DNA from: Streptomyces spiralis
GTDB taxonomy: Bacteria; Actinomycetota; Actinomycetes; Streptomycetales; Streptomycetaceae
Direction of reading: 5' to 3'
Assembly (NCBI RefSeq): GCF_014654675.1
Contig: NZ_BNBC01000003.1
Location: 229,102-293,101 of the forward strand
DNA: 64,000 nt
The notes under the pieces: generated by a model
The model's input: only the letters and a program-made list of their open reading frames with translations
Database searches by the model: none
What the model was told of the DNA's origin: nothing
Translations under genes and position numbers: made by a program
Part shown: in pieces, positions 54,447 through 64,000 of the stretch
Layout of the letters: each line of letters opens with the position of its first letter
Position numbering within the stretch: the first letter of the stretch is position 1

Positions 54447-56867
54447 TCAGGTGAACGCGCCGCCCAGGGGCTGTTCGGTCCACACCGTCTTGCCGTCGCG
54501 GCTGTAGCGGGTGCCCCAGCGTTCGGCCAACTGGGCCACCAGGAAAAGGCCGCGCCCGCCCTCGTCGGTGGTGCGGGCGCGGCGCAGGTGGGGCGAGGTG
54601 TGGCTGGTGTCGCTGACCTCGCACACCAGACACCGTTCGCGGATGAGCCGCAGGGTGGCGGGGCCGCCGGCGTACCGGTAGACGTTGGTGACGAGTTCGC
54701 TGGCGATCAGCTCGGTGGTGAACGCCAGGTGCTCCAGGCCCCATTCGGCGAGCTGGGCGGAGGTCAGCTCGCGGGCCCGGGCGGCGCTTCCGGGCTCCGG
54801 TGGCAGTTGCCAGGAGGCGACGTCGTCCGGTGACAGCATGCGGGTGCGGGCGATCAGCAGGGCGATGTCGTCGCTGGGGCGCGCGGGCACGAGGGCGTCG
54901 ACCACTGCTTGGCATGTCCGTTCCAGTGCGTCCGCGGGGCGGGTGAGCGCCGCGCGCAGGGTGGCCAGGCCCGCGTCGGCATCGATGTGGCGTTCGCCGA
55001 TGAGTCCGTTGGTGTAGAGGCACAGCAGGCTGCCCTCGGCCAGTTCGACGTCCCGGGCCTCGAACGGCAGGCCGCCCAGGCCGAGCGGTGGACCGGCGGG
55101 CAGGTCGAGCAGGGCCGCCTGTCCGTCCGGGGTCGTCACCACCGGCGGCGGATGGCCGGCGCGGGCCGCGGAGCAACGCCCGGAGACCGGGTCGTACACG
55201 GCGTACAGGCAGGTGGCGCCGACGACCTGCTCGCCCACGGGCCGCTCGCCCGCCGCCTCCTGTTCGGCCGCCAGCATCAGGACCAGGTCGTCCAGGCGGG
55301 AGAGGACCTCGTCCGGTTCCAGGTCGAGGCTGGCGAGCGTGTGCACGGCGGTACGCAGCCGGCCCATGGTGGCGGCGGCGTGGATGCCGCGTCCCACCAC
55401 GTCGCCGACGACGAGGGCGACCCGGGCACCGGACAGGGGGATGACGTCGAACCAGTCGCCGCCCAGGCCCGGCGCCGCGCTTGCCGGAAGGTACCGCAGG
55501 GCCACCTCGACGGCCGACTGGTCCGGGACCGTACGGGGCAGCAGGCTGCTCTGGAGGGTGAAGGCGGTCTGCTGCTGCTGGGTGAAGCGCCGGGCGTTGT
55601 CGATGGCGACGGCGGCGCGCGCGGCGAGTTCCTGGGCGAGGGTGAGGTCGTCCGCCTCGAAGGGATCGGGGCGGCGCGAACGCCACAGGGTCATCACGCC
55701 CAGCACCAGGCCACGCGCGGCCAGGGGTACGACGATCAGCGAGTGCGCGCCGAGTTCCGGAGCGTGGGTCCCCTGCCGGCCCTGGCTGGAGAACCAGTCG
55801 GGCGGGAGCACGGCCTCCAGGACGGGCCGGCCTTCGGCCAGGCATCTGGCCTCGGGAGTGTCGGGTGCGAACTCCACCGGCTCGCCCTGGGGGTGGGGCG
55901 GACCGGGTTGCCGGGCACCGACGCCGCTGGTCCCGACGCGCACGACGGGCCCTGCCAGTGCCTGCGCCGGTTCCTCACCGCGTGTCACCTGCTGAAGGAG
56001 GTCCACCGAGGCGTGGTCGGCGAGGTGAGGCACCATCACCTCGGCCAGTTCCCGGGCGGTCTCGGCCGCGTCGAGGGTGGTTCCGATACGGCTGCCGGCC
56101 TGGTCGAGGAGCGCGAGCCGACGCTGGGCCCGATAGCGTTCGGTGATGTCCTCGATCATCTCGGCCACGCCCAGGATGCGGCCGGAGGGATCCTTCATGG
56201 GGAAGGACGAGACCATCGCGACCCGCTCGCGTGCCGGATCCCACTCCATGCGGACGAGCTGCTCGGAGTAGACCATGGGCCTTCCGGTCTCGATCACCCG
56301 GCGCACCCGGTCCACGGCCCTGCGCGCGTCGTCGGGCAGGAGGAAACAGCCGGTGGGCAGCCCCCGGAACTCCGCTGCCGGGACGCCGGTGAAGCGTTCG
56401 ATGGCCCGGTTGACCCGGAGCAGCCGAAGGTCGGGGCCGTGCACGACGAGGCCGATGGGGCACCGGCGGTACAACCCGTCGAGCACCGCGCGGTCCCTCT
56501 GCCACTCCAGCACGTCGACCGCGAGGGCTCCGGCCAGAAACCATTCACGGATCCCGTCGCCGCGGGTGAGCGCATGGGCCCTGAGCCCCATCTCCACGAG
56601 CCGTCCGTCGCTGTGCCGCACCCTCAGCACCCCGAACCAGCCGCCGGCTCTCCTGCATCTGGCCGCTGCCTGTCGTACGGCCGGCAGATCGCGAGGATCG
56701 ACGAGGACCTCGAGTGCCGGACGACCGATCACGGCTGTGTCCGGGTGACCGAGCAGTTCCTCGGCCCGCCGGTTCCAGCCGACCACCGCTCCGCGGTCGT
56801 CGAGCACCGCCACAGCGGCCAGGTGCTGGGCGAACGGATCGTCGTGGCTTTCGCTGAGCTCCGTCAT
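54447..56867 (-). CDS. PAS-PAS-GAF-SpoIIE phosphatase with HATPase domain (second copy)
   Basis: An 806-residue protein: PAS (about 10-115), PAS (about 120-240), GAF (about 255-430), SpoIIE/PP2C (about 455-650; LGGDWFDVIPLSGARVALVV, GDVVGRG, LLCLYTNGLIGE, SDDIALLIART) and GHKL ATPase (about 680-800; ELIASELVTNVYRYAGG, DEGGRGLFLVAQLAERWG). The usual YTDG of the phosphatase is YTNG here, a change at a metal-site aspartate that may weaken activity. Architecture matches the 20146-22593 protein closely. ATG 56867 follows GGAG; GTG 56882 is in frame. Confidence 0.88.
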   Translation of the reverse strand: MTELSESHDDPFAQHLAAVAVLDDRGAVVGWNRRAEELLGHPDTAVIGRPALEVLVDPRDLPAVRQAAARCRRAGGWFGVLRVRHSDGRLVEMGLRAHALTRGDGIREWFLAGALAVDVLEWQRDRAVLDGLYRRCPIGLVVHGPDLRLLRVNRAIERFTGVPAAEFRGLPTGCFLLPDDARRAVDRVRRVIETGRPMVYSEQLVRMEWDPARERVAMVSSFPMKDPSGRILGVAEMIEDITERYRAQRRLALLDQAGSRIGTTLDAAETARELAEVMVPHLADHASVDLLQQVTRGEEPAQALAGPVVRVGTSGVGARQPGPPHPQGEPVEFAPDTPEARCLAEGRPVLEAVLPPDWFSSQGRQGTHAPELGAHSLIVVPLAARGLVLGVMTLWRSRRPDPFEADDLTLAQELAARAAVAIDNARRFTQQQQTAFTLQSSLLPRTVPDQSAVEVALRYLPASAAPGLGGDWFDVIPLSGARVALVVGDVVGRGIHAAATMGRLRTAVHTLASLDLEPDEVLSRLDDLVLMLAAEQEAAGERPVGEQVVGATCLYAVYDPVSGRCSAARAGHPPPVVTTPDGQAALLDLPAGPPLGLGGLPFEARDVELAEGSLLCLYTNGLIGERHIDADAGLATLRAALTRPADALERTCQAVVDALVPARPSDDIALLIARTRMLSPDDVASWQLPPEPGSAARARELTSAQLAEWGLEHLAFTTELIASELVTNVYRYAGGPATLRLIRERCLVCEVSDTSHTSPHLRRARTTDEGGRGLFLVAQLAERWGTRYSRDGKTVWTEQPLGGAFT

Positions 56868-57060
56868 CCGCTTCTCCACCACCGGACTCCACCTCGTACC
56901 AGGTCAGCGACGTTCTGCCGCGGGTCCTGACCGCGGCCGGTGACCGGTTTGACGGGGTCCCGTGTGGTGTCGCTCGGCGTACCCCCCTTGCACGCTGACC
57001 TGCTGATGCACCGTAAGCCTAGTGAACGGGGCGGGGTCGCGGCGGCCACGCCCGCCGCAC

Positions 57061-57110
57061 GGCGCGGCGTGGCGTGGTGTGGCGTGGCGCCGCGTGGCAG
57101 GCGTGGCGGG
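57061..57110. repeat. GGCGT/GTGGC-rich simple repeat
   Basis: Irregular tandem GGCGTGGC-like units in the 275-nt gap between the phosphatase-kinase and the monooxygenase stop. No gene is seen in this gap. Confidence 0.6.
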
Positions 57111-57142
57111 CACGAAGGTCCGCTCGGGCTGAGGCCGCGCGC

Positions 57143-59477
<2,335 letters not shown>

Positions 59478-59560
59478 GCCCCGAGATGCCGGCCCGCAGG
59501 CACGAACCGGCACTTGGGGCCGTAGCGGGCACCGCCGTGGGGCCCGTCCCTGCCGGACGG

Positions 59561-60382
59561 TCAGGCCATTTCGACGTAGCGGTGGGCTCGGTCGAAGCGC
59601 AGGGCCGCCAGGTCCCGGCGGCGGATCACCCAGTGGGCCACGCCGGAGTCCAGTTCCGTGACGTCGTCGCCGCATCTCCAGGTGGCCAGGAGAGTCCAGT
59701 CGTCAGTGCCCACGCCGCCGTCCGTGCCGCCCTGCTCGGCGGTGTCGTCCTGATCGGGGTCGCGGGCGTAGTGGACCGGGTCGTTCTGAGGAGAGACCGG
59801 GTGGCCGCCGATCTGGAGGGTCCAGGGAGGCCGGTGGCCGCCCACCTGGGACCAGGCGTCGGCGAGCTCTTCGGCGCGTTCGAACTGTTCGTCGTCGGGG
59901 AAGTCGCCCCATGTGTCCAGGGCGAAGCTCTCTGGCATCTGCGGGCTCAACTGGTGCCAGAGCGTGCGCAGTTCCCGCACTTGGTACGGCTTGCGCCAAC
60001 CGTGTTCCAGGGGGCGTCGGGTGGTCGGTGTCCCGACGGGGATGTACATCACCGCGTCCGGCACGTGTCCCTGGACGCCACCCACGTCGGGGGCGGCGAA
60101 GAAGAGCAGGTGCCCGTCGGCGGGGAGCGGGAGGTTGGTGGCCCCCGGGGGAAGGGCCGCGAGGTCGACGGCGGCCACGAAGGGATCGGACGGGTCCGGC
60201 ACGTCGTGCGGCAGCATCGGGTCGCCACCCACCCGGGCGGCGAGGGGCCCGTCACCGTCCTCAGCCATGTACACCGCAGGAAGGGCGACGCGTATCCACT
60301 CCTCCACCTCCTCCGACGGCAGGTCTCGGGATGCCGCCTCGGCGCGGAAGCGGTTCGGCCTGTCCAGGGTCTCGTCAGTCAC
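59561..60382 (-). CDS. DUF1963 (YwqG-like) protein
   Basis: A 273-residue DUF1963 protein: ARVGGDPMLPHDVPDPSDPF, ALPPGATNLPLPADGHLLFF and DWTLLATWRCGDDVTELDSG are characteristic (YwqG has a role in some toxin-immunity settings, otherwise unknown). GTG 60382 begins MTDETLDRP. It converges with the SMI1/KNR4 gene, separated by 83 nt, and is divergent from the MerR gene. Confidence 0.82.
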   Translation of the reverse strand: MTDETLDRPNRFRAEAASRDLPSEEVEEWIRVALPAVYMAEDGDGPLAARVGGDPMLPHDVPDPSDPFVAAVDLAALPPGATNLPLPADGHLLFFAAPDVGGVQGHVPDAVMYIPVGTPTTRRPLEHGWRKPYQVRELRTLWHQLSPQMPESFALDTWGDFPDDEQFERAEELADAWSQVGGHRPPWTLQIGGHPVSPQNDPVHYARDPDQDDTAEQGGTDGGVGTDDWTLLATWRCGDDVTELDSGVAHWVIRRRDLAALRFDRAHRYVEMA

Positions 60383-60477
60383 GGGGCCACCCTAACGATC
60401 TCGTGCGCGGGCGGCAGTTGCTCATCGAGGGCGCCGTGCCGGGAAGACGGCGGAGCACACGGACGTTGGCTCCGACC

Positions 60478-60846
60478 ATGAGGATCGGCGAGGCTTCCAG
60501 GGCCAGCGGCGTGAGCGCACGGTCGTTGCGCTACTACGAGGACGAGGGCCTGATCGTCCCTGGCCGCTGCGGCAACGGGTACCGCGACTATTGCCGGTCC
60601 ACCGTCGACCGGGTGCTCGTCATCCGCTCGCTGCTTGAGTCCGGGTTGCCGGTGCGGCTGATCAAGGAGGTTCTGCCCCACCTCACCGGCCGACCGGATG
60701 ATGGCGGCACCGGTGTGGTGTGCGCGGAGTTCCTGCACGAGGTGCGGAGTTATCGCGATCGGCTCGCCGCACGCATCGCCATGCTCAGCGCGCAGCAGCA
60801 GGCACTCGACGGCTACCTGCGACAGGCTCGTCCCGCCGGCGCATGA
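60478..60846 (+). CDS. MerR-family transcriptional regulator
   Basis: A 122-residue MerR regulator: MRIGEASRASGVSARSLRYY is the recognition region with YEDEGLIVPGR following, then a short coiled-coil dimer helix (about 85-118). No cysteine pair for metal binding is present, so it is likely an organic-ligand or redox-responsive member. ATG 60478. The target is probably the quinone oxidoreductase gene that starts 47 nt after its stop; a dyad with a long promoter spacer lies between them. Confidence 0.88.
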   Translation: MRIGEASRASGVSARSLRYYEDEGLIVPGRCGNGYRDYCRSTVDRVLVIRSLLESGLPVRLIKEVLPHLTGRPDDGGTGVVCAEFLHEVRSYRDRLAARIAMLSAQQQALDGYLRQARPAGA

Positions 60847-60853
60847 TCGCCGT

Positions 60854-60886
60854 TTGACCTTGACACCGGTGTGAGGCTTCTACGGT
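60854..60886 (+). promoter_or_regulatory. MerR-type promoter with dyad operator
   Basis: TTGACC (60854-60859), then an imperfect dyad CCTTGACACC-GGTGTGAGG (60858-60876) centred on ACACCGGTGT, then TTCTACGGT. From TTGACC the spacer to TCTACG is 19 bp, the long spacing typical of MerR-activated promoters. The ATG at 60894 has no ribosome site, suggesting a leaderless transcript. Confidence 0.6.
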
Positions 60887-60893
60887 GCGGTGC

Positions 60894-61907
60894 ATGGAGA
60901 TCACCGAGCAGCAGCACACCGTTGAGACGGTACGGGCACTGGTCCAGCAGTCGCAGCGCGGGCCGAAGGACCTGGCCCTCACGACCGACCGTCATCGGCC
61001 CGCCCCGGGGCCCGGCGAGTACCTGATCCGGGTCGGCGCGGCCGGGGTCAACTTCGCGGACGTCATGCAGACCCGCGGAACCTATGGGGGAGGTCCGCAG
61101 GCGCCCTACGTGGCGGGCTTCGAAGCAGCCGGCGTGATCGTGGGCGTCGGCCCGGCGGTGGAGAACCCGCTCCCGGTCGGCACCCACGTGGTCGGAACCG
61201 GCCCGGGCGCGTTCGCGCAGTACATGACGATGCGGGCCGCGGAAGTGCTTCCCGTCCCGTCCGGCTGGAGCGACGCCGAGGCCCTGGGCCTGGTGCTGAA
61301 CTGGGCGACCGCCTTGGCGGCACTGAAACCGCTGGGCGAGGTCGAGGCAGGTGACACCGTGCTCGTCCACGCCGCGGCCGGAGGCGTGGGGCAGGCGGCC
61401 GTCCGCCTCGCCCGCCACTACGGCGCGCGCGTGATCGCCACGGCTTCCCGGGCCAAGCACGACACCGTCACAGCGCTCGGCGCCGACGAGGTCCTGGACA
61501 GCGCGCGCCCCGACCTGACCGAGGAGATCATCCGCCTGAGCGGCGGTGTCGACCTGGTCCTGGAATCCGTGGGACAGGCCACGTTCCCCGTCAGTCTGGC
61601 GGTCACCAAGCCGTTCGTCGGACGCGTCGTCGTGTTCGGTGCCGCTTCCGGTGAGGCCGGCCTGACCACGCACGACCTGATCTTCGCCCACCAGGTCCAG
61701 CTCAAGGGCCTGCACATCGGTGCCCTGGCCACGGCGGTCCCTTCGATCTACCGAGAGTTGCTCGCCGAGATCGAGGCACTCATCACCCACGGCGTGTACC
61801 CGCCGGGCACCCCCCACGTTCACCCCCTGTCCGAAGGACCGGCAGTGCTTCAGCGACTCGAGGCGGGCCGGACCCGCGGCAAACACGCCCTCGACCCATG
61901 GCGGTAG
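60894..61907 (+). CDS. NADPH:quinone oxidoreductase-like zinc-independent MDR dehydrogenase
   Basis: A 337-residue medium-chain dehydrogenase/reductase of the quinone oxidoreductase branch: GVNFADVMQTRGTYGG near 50, VAGFEAAGVIVGVGPAVENP, and the NADPH site VLVHAAAGGVGQAAVRLARH (about 155). Zinc-binding residues of alcohol dehydrogenases are absent. ATG 60894 lacks a ribosome site and may be leaderless; GTG 60885 is in frame. Likely activated by the upstream MerR protein in response to electrophiles or quinones. Confidence 0.88.
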   Translation: MEITEQQHTVETVRALVQQSQRGPKDLALTTDRHRPAPGPGEYLIRVGAAGVNFADVMQTRGTYGGGPQAPYVAGFEAAGVIVGVGPAVENPLPVGTHVVGTGPGAFAQYMTMRAAEVLPVPSGWSDAEALGLVLNWATALAALKPLGEVEAGDTVLVHAAAGGVGQAAVRLARHYGARVIATASRAKHDTVTALGADEVLDSARPDLTEEIIRLSGGVDLVLESVGQATFPVSLAVTKPFVGRVVVFGAASGEAGLTTHDLIFAHQVQLKGLHIGALATAVPSIYRELLAEIEALITHGVYPPGTPHVHPLSEGPAVLQRLEAGRTRGKHALDPWR

Positions 61908-62121
61908 GAAAGACCTGCGCCGCACCGCAATACCCGCGTCGCAGCCGAGATGAGGATCTCCTGGGACGTCCCGGGGAGTTGCTTCCGGACCGGATGCACC
62001 CGTACATCGAGCATGGGACGATGGTCGCCCGAGTTCGTCCTGTTTTGAGTTCTCTCTCGAGCTTTGGCCAGTGACCGTCGCTCCCCTGAAGTCCTGCCGG
62101 GAGACGGATCCGAGGAACGAG

Positions 62122-62760
62122 ATGAATGCCGAGACCGCAGCTTATCCACCCGAAGAGACGGCTCTGCTGATCATTGATCCGTACAACGACTTCCTGTCCG
62201 AGGGTGGGAAGCTGTGGCCGCGGGCCAAGGAGGTCGCGGAAGGCGTAGGGCTCCTCGACCACATGCGAGTCATGCTGGCCACTGCCCGCGACCAAGGTTT
62301 CCGCGTCTTCATCGTGCCCCACCACCAGACGGCGCCGGGTGACTACAGCACATGGGATCACCTGTCCCCGACCCAGCGGCATGTCGTCGAACGGCAGACC
62401 TTCGCTGCCGGCAGCTGGGGTGCTGAATGGCACCCTGACTTCGTGCCGCGAGAGGGCGAGCTGGTCATGCGGCAGCACTGGGCGTCGAGTGGCTTCGCGA
62501 ACACAGACCTCGACATGATGCTCAAGCAGCACGGGGTCAAGAAGATCGTGCTCATCGGCATGAAAGCCAACACCTGTGTGGACACCACCGCCCGCTTCGG
62601 CCAGGAACTGGGATACCACGTCACCCTCGTTCGCGACGCCATCGGATCGTTCGACTGGGACGAGATGAAGGCGACGTTCGACATCAACGCGCCGGCGTAT
62701 GCCCATGCCGTCCTCACCACGGATGAGTTTCTCGGCATCGTCGGGGGAACGGCCCGGTAG
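62122..62760 (+). CDS. Isochorismatase-like cysteine hydrolase
   Basis: A 212-residue protein of the isochorismatase superfamily. TALLIIDPYNDFLSEGGKLW carries the catalytic aspartate and GMKANTCVDTTARFGQELGY the nucleophilic cysteine. The middle member of the triad, usually lysine, appears as arginine in ELVMRQHWASSGFANTDLD. Such enzymes hydrolyse amides, N-carbamoyl compounds or isochorismate; the substrate is open. ATG 62122 follows GAGGAA. About 215 nt of non-coding sequence precede it. Confidence 0.82.
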   Translation: MNAETAAYPPEETALLIIDPYNDFLSEGGKLWPRAKEVAEGVGLLDHMRVMLATARDQGFRVFIVPHHQTAPGDYSTWDHLSPTQRHVVERQTFAAGSWGAEWHPDFVPREGELVMRQHWASSGFANTDLDMMLKQHGVKKIVLIGMKANTCVDTTARFGQELGYHVTLVRDAIGSFDWDEMKATFDINAPAYAHAVLTTDEFLGIVGGTAR

Positions 62761-62784
62761 TCGGGGAAACGGCCCGGTGATCCT

Positions 62785-63666
62785 TCACTGCCGGAGAGCC
62801 TCGGCCGCGGTGGCCGTGACCGCGTCGGCCAGTGCCGCCAGTGCCGGGGAGTCGAGCTTCCACTGTTGCCAGTGCAGGGTGACGTCCATCCATTCCCCGG
62901 GCGCCAGCAGGGTCAGACGCCCCGCTTCCAGCAGCGGAGCGGCCTGGACCTCCGGGACCATGCCCCAGCCGAGTCCGGCCGCGACCGCCTCGCAGAAGCC
63001 CTCGGAGGTGGGGACGTGGTGCCGGTCCGCGGCGGCGGAGGTGCGGCCCAGCCGGCGCACGAAACCGTCCTGGAAGTCGTCCTTGCGGTCGAAGACCACG
63101 ACGGGGGCCCGGGACAGCGCCTCCGGGAGCGGCCCGGTCATCAGGCGTGCCGCGAGACCCGGCTCCGCCACCGGCAGGTACCGCATCCGGCCGAGCGGGC
63201 GGACCGTGCAGCCGGGCACCGGGTCGGCCGAGGAGGTCACCGCCGCCATCACCAGGCCTTCGCGCAGCAGGGTCGCCGTGTGGTCCTCGTCCTCCCGGTG
63301 CAGCTCGAAGCAGAGCCCGGTCACCCGGGTCAGGGCCGGCAGGAACCAGGTCGCCAGCGAGTCCGCGTTCACCGCGACGGACACCCGCGTCGGCTGTCCG
63401 GCGCCGCTGAGTCCCAGCTCGCCCCACGCGTCCCGCTCCAGCCGTGCGAGCTGCCGGGCGAACCGCACCAGCACCGCGCCGGACTCGGTGGGCCGTACCG
63501 GCTTGGTGCGCTGCAGCAGCACGCGGCCGGTGCGCTGCTCCAGTGCCTTGATGCGCTGGCTGACCGCCGACGGCGTCACATGCAGCGCCGCGGCCGCCGC
63601 GTCGAAGGTGCCCTCGTCGACCACGGCGAGAAGAGTCCGCACCTGTTCCACAGGGAGATCCGTCAT
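62785..63666 (-). CDS. lysG: LysR-family regulator LysG/ArgP
   Basis: A 293-residue LysR-type regulator: helix-turn-helix at about 3-60 (TFDAAAAALHVTPSAVSQRI, KALEQRTGRVLL) and an effector domain with VAVNADSLATWFLPAL and PTSEGFCEAVAAGLGWGMVP, which match LysG/ArgP. ATG 63666 is preferred; the GTG at 63669 adds one residue. It is divergent from a LysE-type exporter across an 80-nt gap; LysG activates lysE when basic amino acids accumulate. Confidence 0.9.
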   Translation of the reverse strand: MTDLPVEQVRTLLAVVDEGTFDAAAAALHVTPSAVSQRIKALEQRTGRVLLQRTKPVRPTESGAVLVRFARQLARLERDAWGELGLSGAGQPTRVSVAVNADSLATWFLPALTRVTGLCFELHREDEDHTATLLREGLVMAAVTSSADPVPGCTVRPLGRMRYLPVAEPGLAARLMTGPLPEALSRAPVVVFDRKDDFQDGFVRRLGRTSAAADRHHVPTSEGFCEAVAAGLGWGMVPEVQAAPLLEAGRLTLLAPGEWMDVTLHWQQWKLDSPALAALADAVTATAAEALRQ

Positions 63667-63682
63667 CACGGCTGCTAAGAGT

Positions 63683-63710
63683 AGCTAAGGATGCATAAGA
63701 AACTTTAGCT
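63683..63710. promoter_or_regulatory. Putative LysG binding site
   Basis: AGCTAA (63683-63688) and TTAGCT (63705-63710) are inverted repeats 16 nt apart, inside an AT-rich stretch between lysG and lysE. Position and type fit a LysR-family activator site. Confidence 0.5.
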
Positions 63711-63746
63711 GTACTTTTCATCAGGGGCTTCCTTAGCGTCGGCACC

Positions 63747-64000
63747 ATGAACCACCACGCCCTGGCCGTCGCCGCCGCCGGATTCGGCACCGGACTCTCC
63801 CTGATCGTCGCCATCGGCGCCCAGAACGCGTTCGTCCTGCGCCAGGGGGTGCGCCGGGACGCCGTCCTCGCCGTCGTCGGCATCTGCGCGCTGTCCGACG
63901 CGGTGCTCATCGCGCTCGGCGTCGGCGGGGTCGGGGCGGCCGTCGTGGCGTGGCCGGGCGCACTCCGTGCGGTCGGGATCGTCGGCGGCGTCTTCCTGGT
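63747..64000 (+). CDS. lysE: LysE/ArgO-family amino-acid exporter, N-terminal part (cut by window end)
   Basis: Eighty-four residues are present: MNHHALAVAAAGFGTGLSLI, then IVAIGAQNAFVLRQGVRRDA, the LysE signature, followed by two more hydrophobic stretches. The family exports lysine/arginine through the membrane. ATG 63747 lacks a strong ribosome site. The divergent regulator is LysG-like, supporting the call. Confidence 0.88.
   Translation, partial: MNHHALAVAAAGFGTGLSLIVAIGAQNAFVLRQGVRRDAVLAVVGICALSDAVLIALGVGGVGAAVVAWPGALRAVGIVGGVFL

Noticed and set aside
57055..57115. GTGGC-rich tract as a telomere-like or structured repeat
   Set aside because: Units are irregular and there is no palindromic arrangement; simple low-complexity sequence explains it.

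Overview
The window is very GC-rich, uses GTG and TTG starts freely, and is full of families typical of Streptomyces: an SsgA/SsgB-like sporulation protein, SpoIIE-type phosphatases with ATPase domains, a STAS antagonist, a DUF574 methyltransferase, DUF5133, an ECF41 sigma factor and a rifampicin monooxygenase. It is almost certainly a Streptomyces (or close relative) chromosome segment. The number of broken genes and catabolic islands suggests an accessory or arm region rather than the conserved core. I see no rRNA, tRNA, CRISPR array or intact transposon.

Left part (1-20 kb): end of an SsgB-like gene, a DMT permease, a thiolase remnant, a frameshifted GAF/PAS/PP2C phosphatase, then a TetR-SDR-binding protein set in which the TetR operator lies inside the TetR coding sequence and the SDR lacks its catalytic tyrosine. 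A graveyard follows at 6.8-7.6 kb, where pieces of methylmalonate-semialdehyde dehydrogenase, 2-oxoglutarate decarboxylase and an HSP90-like gene lie end to end. After it come a lipoprotein, an acyl-CoA ligase, a hydrolase, a methyltransferase, a secreted alginate-lyase-like protein, an acetyltransferase, a large hypothetical protein, a STAS protein, a PQQ-propeller remnant carrying a TnpB/IS605 right-end remnant, a carboxymuconolactone decarboxylase (CMD), DUF5133, and a TetR-controlled membrane protein.

Middle (20-35 kb): an ECF41-type sigma factor gene overlaps a PAS-PAS-GAF-SpoIIE-ATPase gene. Four sites in the window have the form TGTCACA-N16-(G/T)GTC, and each lies 32-43 nt before the start of an oxidoreductase-type gene: the CMD, a stand-alone flavoprotein, an NmrA-like SDR, and a type II NADH-dehydrogenase-like operon that also holds MarR and DUF427 genes. 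This looks like a local, scattered ECF41 regulon. Between them is a hydroxyquinol pathway segment (maleylacetate reductase with a frameshift, hydroxyquinol 1,2-dioxygenase, flavin reductase). A second repeated bipartite element lies upstream of that segment and of a nitroreductase, and a related copy precedes the sigma factor.

Right part (34-64 kb): phosphatase, XRE-cupin/BenE pair with a 32-bp near-palindromic operator, TetR/DUF418 pair, GH3 glycosidase, and a catabolic/import cluster at 41.9-54.4 kb (GAF-LuxR regulator, acyl-CoA synthetase, Tat-exported esterase, CocE hydrolase, an oligopeptide/nickel-type ABC importer with a fused permease-ATPase, SDR, small monooxygenase). Then come a third SpoIIE-ATPase protein, a Rox-like rifampicin monooxygenase with a rifamycin-associated palindrome upstream, SMI1/KNR4 and DUF1963 proteins, a MerR/quinone oxidoreductase pair, a cysteine hydrolase and a divergent LysG/LysE pair cut by the window end.
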